DNA of 51,880 nt from a virus: the IMG/VR virus record IMGVR_UViG_3300044712_000960, positions 1 to 51,880 of that record; one strand, given 5' to 3'. The notes under the pieces are model-generated. The model had not been told where the DNA came from. It did not search any database and was given only the letters and a program-made list of their open reading frames with translations. Positions within the stretch are counted from its first letter, which is position 1; every line of letters begins with the position of its first letter. The position numbers were made by a program, and so were the translations under genes. Positions 6,068-14,500 of the stretch are shown piece after piece.

Positions 6068-6112
6068 TTGACTAAGTAATTGTAATCTCATTTATTGGGT
6101 GAATGATCACCC
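6068..6112 (+). promoter_or_regulatory. Promoter and operator of the second repressor
   Basis: A TTGACT box (6068-6073) and TTTATT (6091-6096) are 17 bp apart. Transcription would start at about 6103, the A of the ATG, giving a leaderless mRNA. The palindrome GGGTGA-ATGA-TCACCC (6097-6112) straddles the start codon and could be an autoregulatory operator. Confidence 0.6.
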
Positions 6113-6429
6113 AGAAAGACATAGGTGGCCGTCTCAAAATAATCAGGATGCGGCTCGGCCTCAAGCAATCCGAAATGGCAAAACTGCTGGGGCTCAAACA
6201 GGCGGCAAGTATCGCCGGTTATGAAAATGGCGACAACTGGCCATCAGCCGAAACCCTGATTAAAATTGCCGAAGCGGGTTCAGTTACCTATGATTGGCTC
6301 TTTTTAGGCTTTGATTCCTCGCAAAATCTATCCATAGAGGAAATGGAGTTGCTGGCTGATTTTAAACTACTGGACGTTGCCGCGCAAAAGATTATAACCG
6401 AGTTAATCACCCTGTTAGCAAAAAAATAG
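6103..6429 (+). CDS. XRE-family transcriptional regulator, 108 aa
   Basis: A helix-turn-helix occupies about residues 8-62 (MRLGLKQSEMAKLLGLKQAA, then YENGDNWPS, TLIKIAEAG and DWLFLG). A short C-terminal helix ends in LLAKK. There is no Shine-Dalgarno and the promoter spacing suggests a leaderless message. It heads a rightward group with two small envelope proteins and the serine integrase. It may regulate integrase expression or act as a second immunity repressor. Confidence 0.8.
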   Translation: MITQKDIGGRLKIIRMRLGLKQSEMAKLLGLKQAASIAGYENGDNWPSAETLIKIAEAGSVTYDWLFLGFDSSQNLSIEEMELLADFKLLDVAAQKIITELITLLAKK

Positions 6430-6542
6430 ATTTCATCCAATTCCTGACCCCTATTTCATCCTTTCCCTGATTTTGCTTAGTTCGGTATATAAATCGCATG
6501 AGTATGTTATTTGTATAGCAAATTCAACCTAAAGGGGGATGT

Positions 6543-6767
6543 ATGGAAAAAAGTCTTTTCGACAAAATATCAATGTCTATCAGTTTTGTACTTATCGGGT
6601 CATTTATTGTGCTGTGCCTATATGCCTTCAGGCGTGAATTAACAGAGGCTTTAATATCCATTTCCATACTTGGGATTATATGTTTTGTCATTTACTATCT
6701 ATCTGTTATGTGGGGCTACATGCCCAACCCGAATGACAAAAAACGTCAGTATACAGATGACCATTAA
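6543..6767 (+). CDS. Small two-TM membrane protein
   Basis: The 74-residue product has two hydrophobic segments (about residues 11-29 and 38-56), a short loop and a hydrophilic tail. GGGGG lies ahead of ATG 6543. It lies in the lysogeny module, so a superinfection-exclusion role is possible but unproven. Confidence 0.65.
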   Translation: MEKSLFDKISMSISFVLIGSFIVLCLYAFRRELTEALISISILGIICFVIYYLSVMWGYMPNPNDKKRQYTDDH

Positions 6768-6798
6768 TGTCACTAATTTCAGAAAAGGAGTTAAAAAG

Positions 6799-7131
6799 AT
6801 GAAATATATTATTTTTGTAATTATTCTTGTAACGCCAGTTATCTCATTTGCCGTCGATTGCGACATCTATGATGACGGGAGCGCTTACGGTGCCGCAAGA
6901 GCAGGTATATGCAGAAAACTGGGGTATGTCCCGGCCGATTACGACCAGCGCCGTGAAGATTATGACCTCATGGTTATCAATCCCCAACTCTATGCACAGA
7001 AAAAGCGCATGGAAGCGGAAAGGAAAGAGCGCAACAGGCAAGCTGCTATAGAGGCCCAACGGGAGTCCCGCGAACGTGATATGCAGGATAAACTGGACAG
7101 GATCGACCGGCAGCTCCGTTACGGATATTAA
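6799..7131 (+). CDS. Secreted protein with GYVPA motif
   Basis: The 110-residue product starts with a signal peptide (about residues 1-18, hydrophobic then SFA). A motif DGSAYGAARAGICRKLGYVP follows at about 26-45, then an Arg/Glu-rich predicted coiled coil. A very similar motif (17 of 24 positions) occurs in the virion protein at 24566-25774. AGGAG precedes ATG 6799. The integrase ATG follows its TAA directly. The gene lies in the lysogeny module, suggesting a periplasmic lysogenic-conversion or exclusion factor (inference). Confidence 0.65.
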   Translation: MKYIIFVIILVTPVISFAVDCDIYDDGSAYGAARAGICRKLGYVPADYDQRREDYDLMVINPQLYAQKKRMEAERKERNRQAAIEAQRESRERDMQDKLDRIDRQLRYGY

Positions 7132-8601
7132 ATGAATGGAACAAGCTGTGCGATTTACATCCGCAAATCCCGCGAAGACAAGGACCGGGAGGCCCACCGC
7201 CTGGAAGTCCAGCGCCGCCAATTACCAGAATACGCCCTTTCCAGGGGCTGGAAGCCGGTAATTTATGATGACGGCTACGCCAGCGCCTCCAAGAACAACC
7301 TCCATAACCTCAAAGAACGCTCCCGTATGGAGACCGACATCCGCGCCGGCAGGATCCAGATCGTCCTTTGCCTGGAGTTCCAGCGCCTCTCCCGCGACGA
7401 CACCATGGAGGATTACGCCCGTTTCATCGGGCTCTGCCGTGACCACGGCGTCAAACTCGCCACCCCCTCTCAGATCATCGACCCCTGCCAGACAAACGAA
7501 TGGCTCCTGTCCGTCCTCACCGGCACACTATCCGCTGCCGAAATGCAGGTCTTGAAAACCCGCATGGCCGAGGGGAGGGACCAGGCCCGCCGCAAGGGGA
7601 AATTCCTGGGCGGGGTATGCCCGCCGCCATACATATACGACAAGTCCATGGAAAGGCCGGTCATAGATCCGGCCCGCCTGGAGGAGATGAAACGCCTTTG
7701 GAAAATGGCCGAAACCGAGTCCGCGGCTTCCATCGCTTTTGCCCTCTCCATGCCACTCATAGCCGTGAGACGGGCGATCTCCGACGAAAGACTCCTCTTC
7801 TATCAGGCTAAGCGTTACGACCCCGCCACGGGCGAATTATTGGATTGCGCATGGGACCCGGCCATGACTCCGGAACAGTCCGAACGGATCAGGGCCGCCC
7901 GGAAACTTAGGAGCAATCTCAAAAAAGGAAAGCGCGAAAGCGCCTCCCTTCTAACCAACCTTGCGCTCGTCTTCTGCGGCTACTGCGGCCGCAGTATCAA
8001 AGTCTGGAACAACTCTAGGCTAAGGGTTGACGGCTCCCGCCTCGATTACTACGGCTGCCAGGGGAAGGGGAGGGGAGGGCAATGTGAACGATCCCGGCTC
8101 ATACCTCAGCCGGTCATTGACCAGGCCATAAAGAAAAACATCCTCAATACCCTGGCCAGGCTGAAGGAGATAAAGAAACAGATCGACGGCCACGGCGCCG
8201 GCGACTCAAAAGAGGATATCCGGCTTCTGGATGCCGCCATCTCCCAGGAGGAAGGGAAAAAGCGCCGCCTCATAACAGCCATAACCGACGGGATCCTCAC
8301 TATGGCCGACGCCAAAGAGAAGGTGGCCGAGGTCAACTCCAGGATCGCCGACCTTAACCTCCAGAAAACCACCCTGGCCCGGGCCAAAACCGAAATCCAG
8401 TGGGACCTCCTAACCGAGGCCTCCCATGTGTTTTCTAGTTTAGACCATGGCGACCTGCGGAAATTCCTGCAGCTCTGCCTTAAACGCATCGATGTCTACC
8501 ACGGCCACATGATCCTGCATTACACCTTTCCACGCAAACCCGGCGATAATACGGCAAAAATCAATATCCCTCCATCCAACCAGGGCAAGCGGAAAATATG
8601 A
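7132..8601 (+). CDS. Large serine recombinase, phage integrase
   Basis: The 489-residue protein has the full large-serine-recombinase plan. An N-terminal resolvase domain has the probable nucleophile Ser13 in YIRKSRED and Arg residues in FQRLSRDD. A recombinase domain spans roughly 155-270. A zinc ribbon (CGYCG ... YYGCQGK ... QCER) lies near 280-325, followed by a C-terminal coiled coil. It should integrate the phage by attP x attB recombination. The ATG immediately follows the previous stop. The neighbouring tRNA-Asn-like fragment at 8673-8703 is a candidate attachment core, but serine integrases do not always use adjacent tRNA sequence. Confidence 0.9.
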   Translation: MNGTSCAIYIRKSREDKDREAHRLEVQRRQLPEYALSRGWKPVIYDDGYASASKNNLHNLKERSRMETDIRAGRIQIVLCLEFQRLSRDDTMEDYARFIGLCRDHGVKLATPSQIIDPCQTNEWLLSVLTGTLSAAEMQVLKTRMAEGRDQARRKGKFLGGVCPPPYIYDKSMERPVIDPARLEEMKRLWKMAETESAASIAFALSMPLIAVRRAISDERLLFYQAKRYDPATGELLDCAWDPAMTPEQSERIRAARKLRSNLKKGKRESASLLTNLALVFCGYCGRSIKVWNNSRLRVDGSRLDYYGCQGKGRGGQCERSRLIPQPVIDQAIKKNILNTLARLKEIKKQIDGHGAGDSKEDIRLLDAAISQEEGKKRRLITAITDGILTMADAKEKVAEVNSRIADLNLQKTTLARAKTEIQWDLLTEASHVFSSLDHGDLRKFLQLCLKRIDVYHGHMILHYTFPRKPGDNTAKINIPPSNQGKRKI

Positions 8602-8620
8602 CCATCAGCCCCAAACCAAA

Positions 8621-8655
8621 GAAAAAGGCCCACCATATATATAATAGTGGGCCTT
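8621..8655 (-). terminator. Rho-independent terminator of the small RNA
   Basis: A perfect 9-bp stem (AAGGCCCAC / GTGGGCCTT) with a 13-nt AT loop is followed on the minus strand by a run of five T. It is convergent with the integrase gene. Confidence 0.85.
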
Positions 8656-8672
8656 GCTTCTCGCTTATGCGC

Positions 8673-8703
8673 TCATCCGCTCTACCGACTGAGCTACTGG
8701 GGA
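8673..8703 (-). other. tRNA-Asn-like 5' half (acceptor strand, D arm, 5' anticodon stem)
   Basis: On the minus strand the sequence TCCCCAGTAGCTCAGTCGGT continues AGAGCGGATGA. It matches, from memory, residues 1-31 of bacterial tRNA-Asn and diverges exactly at the anticodon loop. The D-arm hairpin GCTC...GAGC is intact. No 3' half, TPsiC arm or CCA follows, so it is not a functional tRNA. It may be an attachment-site core left from integration at a tRNA gene or a functional part of the small RNA. Confidence 0.7.
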
Positions 8704-8817
8704 AAGAGGTTTTTCGCTGGATGCTTGGCTGGTTTGGCTTTATCCATTATTTTGCTCTGCAAAACAGGCCAAAAACAGCCTTAAAAACCGTGCATCCATG
8801 TGCGAAAAACGAGTGTC

Positions 8818-8846
8818 TTTATACCATCGGCAAATCGAATAGTCAA
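8818..8846 (-). promoter_or_regulatory. Strong sigma-70-type promoter for the small RNA
   Basis: On the minus strand TTGACT (8846-8841) and TATAAA (8823-8818) are separated by exactly 17 bp, predicting a start near 8811. It lies just downstream of the terminator that ends the late operon. Confidence 0.75.
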
Positions 8847-8878
8847 ATAAAAAAAGCCGCCGGAGGGATATGGCGGCT
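8845..8878 (-). terminator. Terminator of the late leftward operon
   Basis: An AGCCGCC / GGCGGCT stem with a 10-nt loop is followed on the minus strand by a T-rich tract of about ten bases. It lies about 60 bp beyond the last late gene. Confidence 0.85.
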
Positions 8879-8937
8879 GTCTCCATGCGGGGGAGCGAAT
8901 TCCCGGTGAGACGATGGATATTAAATTTACCTATTCT

Positions 8938-9099
8938 TTATTCCGGCTGTTGTTCATCTCCAATCTTTCTCGCAAGGCTTTCCGCCGGGCAATCCTCGCA
9001 AACCTGTTCCCCGCCCTTGATCAGGCAGTTCATGCAATCCGCCATCTCCAGATTCGCCTTCGCACAGTCCACAATGCCCCTCACACTTTCTAGCGCCAT
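8938..9099 (-). CDS. Small Cys-rich protein after the spanin gene
   Basis: The 53-residue frame (MALESVRGIVDCAKANLEMA...) has C-x2-C and C-x2-C pairs (CMNC, CEDC) and natural-looking composition. A second frame overlaps it: 8954-9124 starts at an ATGA coupled to the spanin stop with GGAGGG upstream. It encodes MTCFICKRDGARKCEGHCGL and then a less natural Gly-rich tail. Either both are made or a frameshift joins the start of the second to the first. Confidence 0.5.
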   Translation of the reverse strand: MALESVRGIVDCAKANLEMADCMNCLIKGGEQVCEDCPAESLARKIGDEQQPE

Positions 9100-9120
9100 C
9101 GCGCTTGCAGATAAAGCACG

Positions 9121-9405
9121 TCATCGATATCCCTCCAGGACCTTGAGCAACTGCTTTATGTAGCCATCCTGGAGGGTATTGGTCACCAGGGAATACTCCA
9201 TCACCTGCCTTGGTGTCGATTCCCTGGTGAGTACCGGATAATCCGGGGCCTTGGGTATCTCCACCTTGGAGCATGGGACCGGGGTGGGGATATAGACAAC
9301 CTTCCTTTGGAGGAGCCCGCAACCGGAAACGCTTATTATACTTATGACTGCAAAAGTAAAATAAGCCGCAATCTTGTTATACTTCCCATCACCGTTCGGC
9401 CTCAT
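9121..9405 (-). CDS. Outer-membrane spanin-like lipoprotein
   Basis: The 94-residue product has an N-terminal hydrophobic segment ending in a lipobox-like ISVSGC, followed by a Pro-rich periplasmic stretch. This layout fits an Rz1-type o-spanin or related lysis lipoprotein. It overlaps the i-spanin-like gene by ATGA. Together with the holin and endolysin it forms the lysis cassette. Assignment rests on layout, not on a family motif. Confidence 0.6.
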   Translation of the reverse strand: MRPNGDGKYNKIAAYFTFAVISIISVSGCGLLQRKVVYIPTPVPCSKVEIPKAPDYPVLTRESTPRQVMEYSLVTNTLQDGYIKQLLKVLEGYR

Positions 9406-9785
9406 GGCACACCCCCCAGGATTATATTCTTCGCGTCCTCGATAGCCCCGCAGCAGTCCTCCCGGATCGGCTGCTTTCTTATCGCTTCAACTTTTCGGCT
9501 ATACGAAATAGCAATCTCCGTTGCCTCGGCTATGGCCTTCTTGGCCTTTTCTTTCGCCTCATCCCCTTGCCGTTTCAGTTCAAGGACCTGGCTATTCTGC
9601 ACTTCCAGGAAGGCCTTTGAATCCGCCGCCTCCGCCTTTGCGGATTTGAGGCTAACTCCCTGCACCCACAACCGGAACGACTGAACGCCGGAGAATAAAA
9701 GCAGCGCCGCCGTTGCCGCCAAGAGCGCCCACTGGACCGCCTTAATATCCAGCACTCTATTTATTGCCATTATGAATCCGCTCAC
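9402..9785 (-). CDS. Inner-membrane spanin (Rz-like)
   Basis: The 127-residue product has one N-terminal membrane segment (about residues 17-36). A long Ala/Glu/Lys-rich coiled coil (about 45-105) and two adjacent Cys near the C-terminus follow. This is the standard i-spanin layout. GTG 9785 overlaps the holin stop (GTGA). An internal ATG five codons later is possible. Confidence 0.65.
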   Translation of the reverse strand: MSGFIMAINRVLDIKAVQWALLAATAALLLFSGVQSFRLWVQGVSLKSAKAEAADSKAFLEVQNSQVLELKRQGDEAKEKAKKAIAEATEIAISYSRKVEAIRKQPIREDCCGAIEDAKNIILGGVP

Positions 9786-10048
9786 GGTTTTTCTCCTTCC
9801 TTGCCGAATATCACCCCTGCCACCTGAAACCCCTTACTGATACCATACGGCCCCAGGATGATTGCCAGCCAGGTGGAAGGTATATCCGGTATGGCGGTTC
9901 TCAGGTCGGCAACCGAAAGATTTGCCATGGCGTACATCTTGAACAGGATCGCCGACACCCATCCGAGCAGGAATATCACCGCCACGAACGATATAAACCT
10001 GCCGTAACTGGTGTTGTCGTTACTGGAGAACATTTCCGCCACTCTCAT
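9782..10048 (-). CDS. Holin
   Basis: The 88-residue protein has two membrane segments (about residues 16-38 and 55-80) and a charged C-terminus, typical of small phage holins. It should permeabilise the inner membrane to release or activate the endolysin. AAGGAGGG precedes ATG 10048. It lies between the endolysin side and the spanins. Confidence 0.7.
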   Translation of the reverse strand: MRVAEMFSSNDNTSYGRFISFVAVIFLLGWVSAILFKMYAMANLSVADLRTAIPDIPSTWLAIILGPYGISKGFQVAGVIFGKEGEKP

Positions 10049-10211
10049 TATTCCCTCCTTCCGGTCGTCTTTCCATCAAACGTCTGACGCATCGCGCAAT
10101 CACGCCTGAGCATGACTCGCAAATACGTGTAAACATTATCCCCGCCAATTCTATGCGGGAATCGGACCTTGGATCGCCTCGCTTCTCACGGCATAACTGG
10201 CATTCAAACAT
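10020..10211 (-). CDS. Small Cys-rich protein in lysis cassette
   Basis: The 63-residue product has CQLC near the start and CESC at about residue 32, a possible zinc ribbon. Its ATG overlaps the endolysin stop, and its 3' end overlaps the holin start. Role in lysis unknown. Confidence 0.55.
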   Translation of the reverse strand: MFECQLCREKRGDPRSDSRIELAGIMFTRICESCSGVIARCVRRLMERRPEGGNNESGGNVLQ

Positions 10212-10887
10212 CGGAGCCGCCCGTCACTTCCATCTCCGCCTTTATAAGCGCCACTTCCATATCGTCCAACTTGCCGTCTCGAGACAACTGCCTGACATGC
10301 TCCAGGATCGATTCCGGCTGTCCGTCCCGTTTCAGCCAACCAATCAGGAAACTTATCTGGCTCGGGTCGTCATGGGCCTTATCCATCCGGTAGGCCCCGG
10401 CGATATCCGCCGCCCGTTTCATAAGTTCCAGCGGCTGCATTGCATTAATAGCAGTTATGGTGTTCGGCCCCATGGATCCATCCGGCGTTACCCTGGCCGC
10501 AAGCTGTATCCACTTGACACCCCGGCCTCCGGCATTAACCGCATGGTCATAAATCCATTCCGCTACTTCCTGGCTTTCGATCTCACCCAGACGGTTCTTA
10601 TCCCAGAATTCAGTTTTGTATGCAGACTTGATATAGGTCATGAGCGGCGCGTCGCTGCGGAGCGCCTTATTAAATTCCTTCACCCATCTGGAATAGGATT
10701 CAGTTCCGTAACAGGGCTGTTTGGTAAACCGCTTTTTATAACTGTCGATGATCGGCCAGACCCTTAAGGCCGGCCAGAAGTTCCTGGCCCAGCCGAATGC
10801 CGTCTCTCCTCCTTTGTCCTTCGGGTTATTTGCATAACCGCCTTCGTTGATTGCGGTTTTCTGATAAGCCAGTTCAAAATCAGCCAT
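10204..10887 (-). CDS. Endolysin, GH108-type muramidase with PG-binding domain
   Basis: The 227-residue protein begins with the glycosyl-hydrolase 108 signature (NEGGY with probable catalytic Glu15, then DKGGETAFG). The C-terminal half (about 95-175) contains the DHAVNAGGRG...DGSMGPNTITAIN pattern of the family's peptidoglycan-binding domain. It should cleave the glycan backbone of peptidoglycan. No signal peptide is evident, so export depends on the holin. GGAGGG precedes the ATG. Confidence 0.88.
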   Translation of the reverse strand: MADFELAYQKTAINEGGYANNPKDKGGETAFGWARNFWPALRVWPIIDSYKKRFTKQPCYGTESYSRWVKEFNKALRSDAPLMTYIKSAYKTEFWDKNRLGEIESQEVAEWIYDHAVNAGGRGVKWIQLAARVTPDGSMGPNTITAINAMQPLELMKRAADIAGAYRMDKAHDDPSQISFLIGWLKRDGQPESILEHVRQLSRDGKLDDMEVALIKAEMEVTGGSDV

Positions 10888-11103
10888 CTATCCCTCCTTT
10901 TTTATGGGTTCCGTCCAGTCCCAGCAGCATCGGCCGTTCAGGCAAAAGTGATGGTAATGATCCACACCCGGGGCCTTAGTGAAATTAACCAGGCCGCAGC
11001 CCCTGTCGGCGCTATGAAAATACGTTTCCACTCGTAACTGACGGCAGCGCGGACACTGGTTCTTAAACATCCTATTTATGACTTCATGGCCTTGTTCTGT
11101 CAC
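10888..11103 (-). CDS. Small Cys/His-rich protein before endolysin
   Basis: The 71-residue product has CPRC at about residue 17 and further Cys/His pairs (YHHFC, GRCC), suggesting metal binding. GTG 11103 overlaps the previous stop. It is the second gene of the lysis unit. Unknown function. Confidence 0.6.
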   Translation of the reverse strand: MTEQGHEVINRMFKNQCPRCRQLRVETYFHSADRGCGLVNFTKAPGVDHYHHFCLNGRCCWDWTEPIKKEG

Positions 11104-11414
11104 TTATCCGTCGCTCTTCTTCGAGGGTGATTACTTGAGGTATAGCGATCCTCGCATAGTTCCCGTTGCGCCCGGAGACGTTCATTCAACTGGACAATAC
11201 TTTCCGCATGTTCATTCCTTGACTTATAGAGCTCATCCATGCACTTTGATGTTGATTCGGCCGAGTCCTTGAGCGCCTTGATCGTGCCGAGCATCTCCGG
11301 GATCTCTTCATCATGTTTCTCAACCCTGGTGACATAATGCTTCCCCATCCATGCCAATCCACCCATATTCGACACCGCCATCAACCCAGCCACAGCCAGA
11401 GTGCCCCAATCCAT
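11100..11414 (-). CDS. Single-TM coiled-coil protein of the lysis unit
   Basis: The 104-residue product has one N-terminal hydrophobic segment (LAVAGLMAVSNMGGLAWM) followed by a long charged helix. ATG 11414 follows GGAGG; ATG 11426 is the alternative. It is the first gene after the terminator module at 11440-11503. It could be a second holin/antiholin-like or spanin-like factor. Confidence 0.6.
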   Translation of the reverse strand: MDWGTLAVAGLMAVSNMGGLAWMGKHYVTRVEKHDEEIPEMLGTIKALKDSAESTSKCMDELYKSRNEHAESIVQLNERLRAQRELCEDRYTSSNHPRRRATDK

Positions 11415-11439
11415 TTCCACCTCCATTTCTCCCTGAAAA

Positions 11440-11503
11440 CGAAAAACCCCGGCAACGTCTTTGCAGACGGAGCCGGGGTTCAAAGTACCCTCGAAAAGAG
11501 GGG
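11440..11503 (-). terminator. Hairpin-terminator module, copy A
   Basis: On the minus strand a short hairpin (CCCTC/GAGGG, 11488-11503) and a GTACTTTGAA linker precede a 9-bp GC-rich terminator stem (AACCCCGGC / GCCGGGGTT, 11445-11480). Five T follow. The same arrangement occurs at 44405-44482. It separates the giant gene from the lysis genes and may attenuate or be antiterminated. Confidence 0.75.
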
Positions 11504-11562
11504 GTTGGCTTACCCAACTGTTATCTTATGAAATTGTGCCAATAATACCGTCTATCACTCAA

Positions 11563-14500
11563 TCAATCAAGGAATTTCTGCTCAAATCCCATCTTCTTCT
11601 TATCGGGTTTCGCCGTCAATGCCCTTTTGATGGATTCCGTCTTTATGGGAGATATAAGCCCGTCAACCTGGGATGACCTCAGCCGGGTATTGAAGCGGAT
11701 TATTTCCAGCATCGCCTTTCGTCTCTCTTCTCCAGGCGCGGAGAGCCTGAGTTTGGTAAGAAGATCGTCCCGTTCTCCCTTCCAGAAGGTAGCCAATCCC
11801 TTTGCTGTATTCGTTATCTCGCTCCGTTCCGAAATCTCCGAGGGCTGGAAGCCGAGCATCCTGGTTGCCGCCTCGCCGGGAGTCATCTTCAGGGGCTTGC
11901 CGTGCTCGTCAAAAAGGACCTTGCCGGTTCCGGTGGTTGCCCCTTCCGTCGCCATGCGATAAGCCCTCATGCCGCCGGCGATAAACTCCGGCGCCAGGCT
12001 TTCGGCGGTTCGGTAGATATCTCCACGGCTGGCCGCAGTTCCAGCCCTGATTCCCTTCTGAACAAGGCCGGTGAATACCCCGCCTCCCGCCTCCGGAAGG
12101 GTTTCCCCGGAGAGTATGGGCGATACTATGGGGATCTGTAGGCGGATCGCATTGGAAATATTGACCCCGCCGGCGGAGGCCAGGCCGTGCCATGCGAAGC
12201 CGTTCACCATCTCGCCCACCGTGCCGTACTCCTTCGCATACCTCCCTGTCCACTCTTTAAGGTCCAGTTTCGGGCTTCTGCCGAACAGCTTTTGGTAGAG
12301 TTTGTCCAGTTCATCCCAGCCGGGAAGCGCCGCCGCACCGCCGATGATCGCCATGGCCGCCGCATAGCGGATAAGCGCCTTCATGTCCTCCTTCTGTCCA
12401 GAGGTGAGACGGTTGTATATCCAGTTCCAGTTGTTCCACATGAAGGACTGGAGGGCATAGGGGAGCCTGCCCATGATGGGATGATCCTGCACCCAGACCG
12501 GCAGGTTCGCCCTACTCATCTCGAAATTCACCGCCCGATTCACATCCAGGGCCTTTTCCATGGCCGTCATGTGTATCTCGTTCATCGCCTTTTCAGGAAG
12601 CGGCCGGCCATCATAGAGTAAATTAGCCTCGGAGATCCCGTCCGCCACAAAGGTTCGGTACGCCGCCAGGATCATGGTCTTGCGGTTCAGGAGCTCCACC
12701 TCCTGGAAGGGTGCAAGGGCCTTGTCGGTCAGGGTCCGGAAAAACCTGGACGTCTTGCCGGTGGTCCCGGCCATGGTCCCGCTCATCTCATGCACCGCCG
12801 TTTCCATCTCCTGCAGTTTGAATATCTTGGAGTTGAACAGCCTGAACTCTTCTTCGGTGAGTCCGCTGTCGCCTTCCTTTTTCGCCCTTTTTCCGCTCAA
12901 GATATCCTTCTGGGCCTTGCCTATGGCATAGACCGCACTCCTCTTGGTATGCCGTCCCAGTTCCGCAACACCCAGGGTCCAGGGCTGGGTGGCGTTGATC
13001 ACCATAGAGGAGACCTTGAAACCGAGATACATGAACGAAGCCACCGCCCGGAGATTCCCCGAGACCGAATCGGCATATCCCATATTGCGGAGATTACTCT
13101 TTATATAGTCATAGGCCCAGGGCTTCACTTCCGGCTTGGCCATGCGGAAGTTCTCGAATTGATCGTGGGCATAGCGGGCCTTGGACAACATTCCCGCCGC
13201 GCCGGTCATGTAATCGTGGTAGATCTGCGGCGTATTCTCCTTGTCGTACCCCTCGATCAGGTAGTTCGCCCTGCGTATCTGGTGCGCCCCCGAGCCTCGG
13301 GCCATAAGCGTCTCGGCGGTGGTTCGGAGGATCGCGTTCCTCATCTCCGCAGCCTCTTTCTTGGTGATATCGCCGCGCTTGGAGGCGTATTCGATGGCGT
13401 GAAGCTGCGCCTGCTCCATGGCGAAGTCGTTTCTCATATCGCCGTACATGTCCTCGGTCAATTGGTCGGCGAATTTACTGGAGACCTCGTATCTCTCCCC
13501 GTCGATGTGGCTCTCAGGGATAAACTTTTTCAGGTCCGCCTTCACCTCCGCCAGGTGTTTGTCCGCCCGGCGCTTAGTCTCATTGAGCCGCATGTAGACC
13601 TTGACCTTTATCCTGCCGTCCCCTAATTTGGCTAGCTCCTGCTCAAGTTGGCCAATGACGGTAGCCGATTCCCTATCCTCCTTCGCCTGCCTGATCTGTT
13701 CCTTCAGGTCATGAATAAGGAGTAAGCGGTCTCTATAATATCGATCAAAAAATTGATCATAATGCTTGCGGAAACTCTCTAAATGCTCTTTTGGAGACCG
13801 GTAAGCCATCCCCGGAAGGATTTCCTCCCTCTCGGCTATCTCTTTTTTAATTCTTTCTTTCTCTTCTTTGGAAAACTGCTTATACTCCGCTACCTTTTTG
13901 GCGATTTCGTCGGTCTTTCTCTCTATGTCGGCTAGAACCTTTTCCTTTTCCTCTTTCTTTAACCGGCCAGCCAGTTTTTCCTTGAGGGCCTTTATCTCTT
14001 TATTCTTCTGCTCAATATCGAAGGCGAAGGCATCCCTATCCTTCTTCGGAAGCCTGACGACCTTCAGTTTTGACCTAAGGTCTTTCAATTCCTTCCTGAT
14101 ATTTTCATATGGGTCGCCATCTGTAGAAACGTATTGCCGACCCCTTGAATCCTGCCAATATTTTAGCCCCCTGAATTCCGCGCTTGACTTTATCTTATCA
14201 GCAAGTTCCGCTCCCGGATAATAGGGCAGCACATAGACCGATTTGTCTTTGTAGTGATTCTGCCGCCACTTCATGCTGTTTATGACATGGTAGACGTTGA
14301 CCTGGCGGTCTCCCTGGCCGTGGTTCCTAGGCAGCCAACCCTTGTGTTTCCGGAGTTCCCGCCGGTAATCGGAGATGTGCTTTTCGATAACGTCGGCAGG
14401 GGTCCCGGCCTCCACCATGAACTGCCTAGAAATCTGCTCAATGGCATCGGCAACGGTGGTGTCGATGTGGTTTCTCACCTCTTTATAGACATTGAAAGCG

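Larger units (their letters stand above)
8621..8811 (-). ncRNA. Predicted ~190-nt structured small RNA with tRNA-half
   Basis: A near-consensus promoter (8818-8846) and a strong terminator (8621-8655) bracket about 190 nt with no credible gene. The best frame is 19 codons without a Shine-Dalgarno. The predicted 5' end starts a long stem pairing 8792-8809 with 8710-8724 (TTTTTCGC then TGGATGC, one 3-nt bulge). Internal hairpins include AGGC/GCCT and TTTTGC/GCAAAA. Next comes a 31-nt segment like the 5' half of tRNA-Asn, then the terminator. A regulatory RNA, RNA decoy or tRNA-derived antisense RNA are options. Confidence 0.65.

Noticed and set aside
8673-8703. Functional phage tRNA gene
   Set aside because: Only residues 1-31 are present; anticodon loop, variable region, TPsiC arm and 3' acceptor strand are missing.
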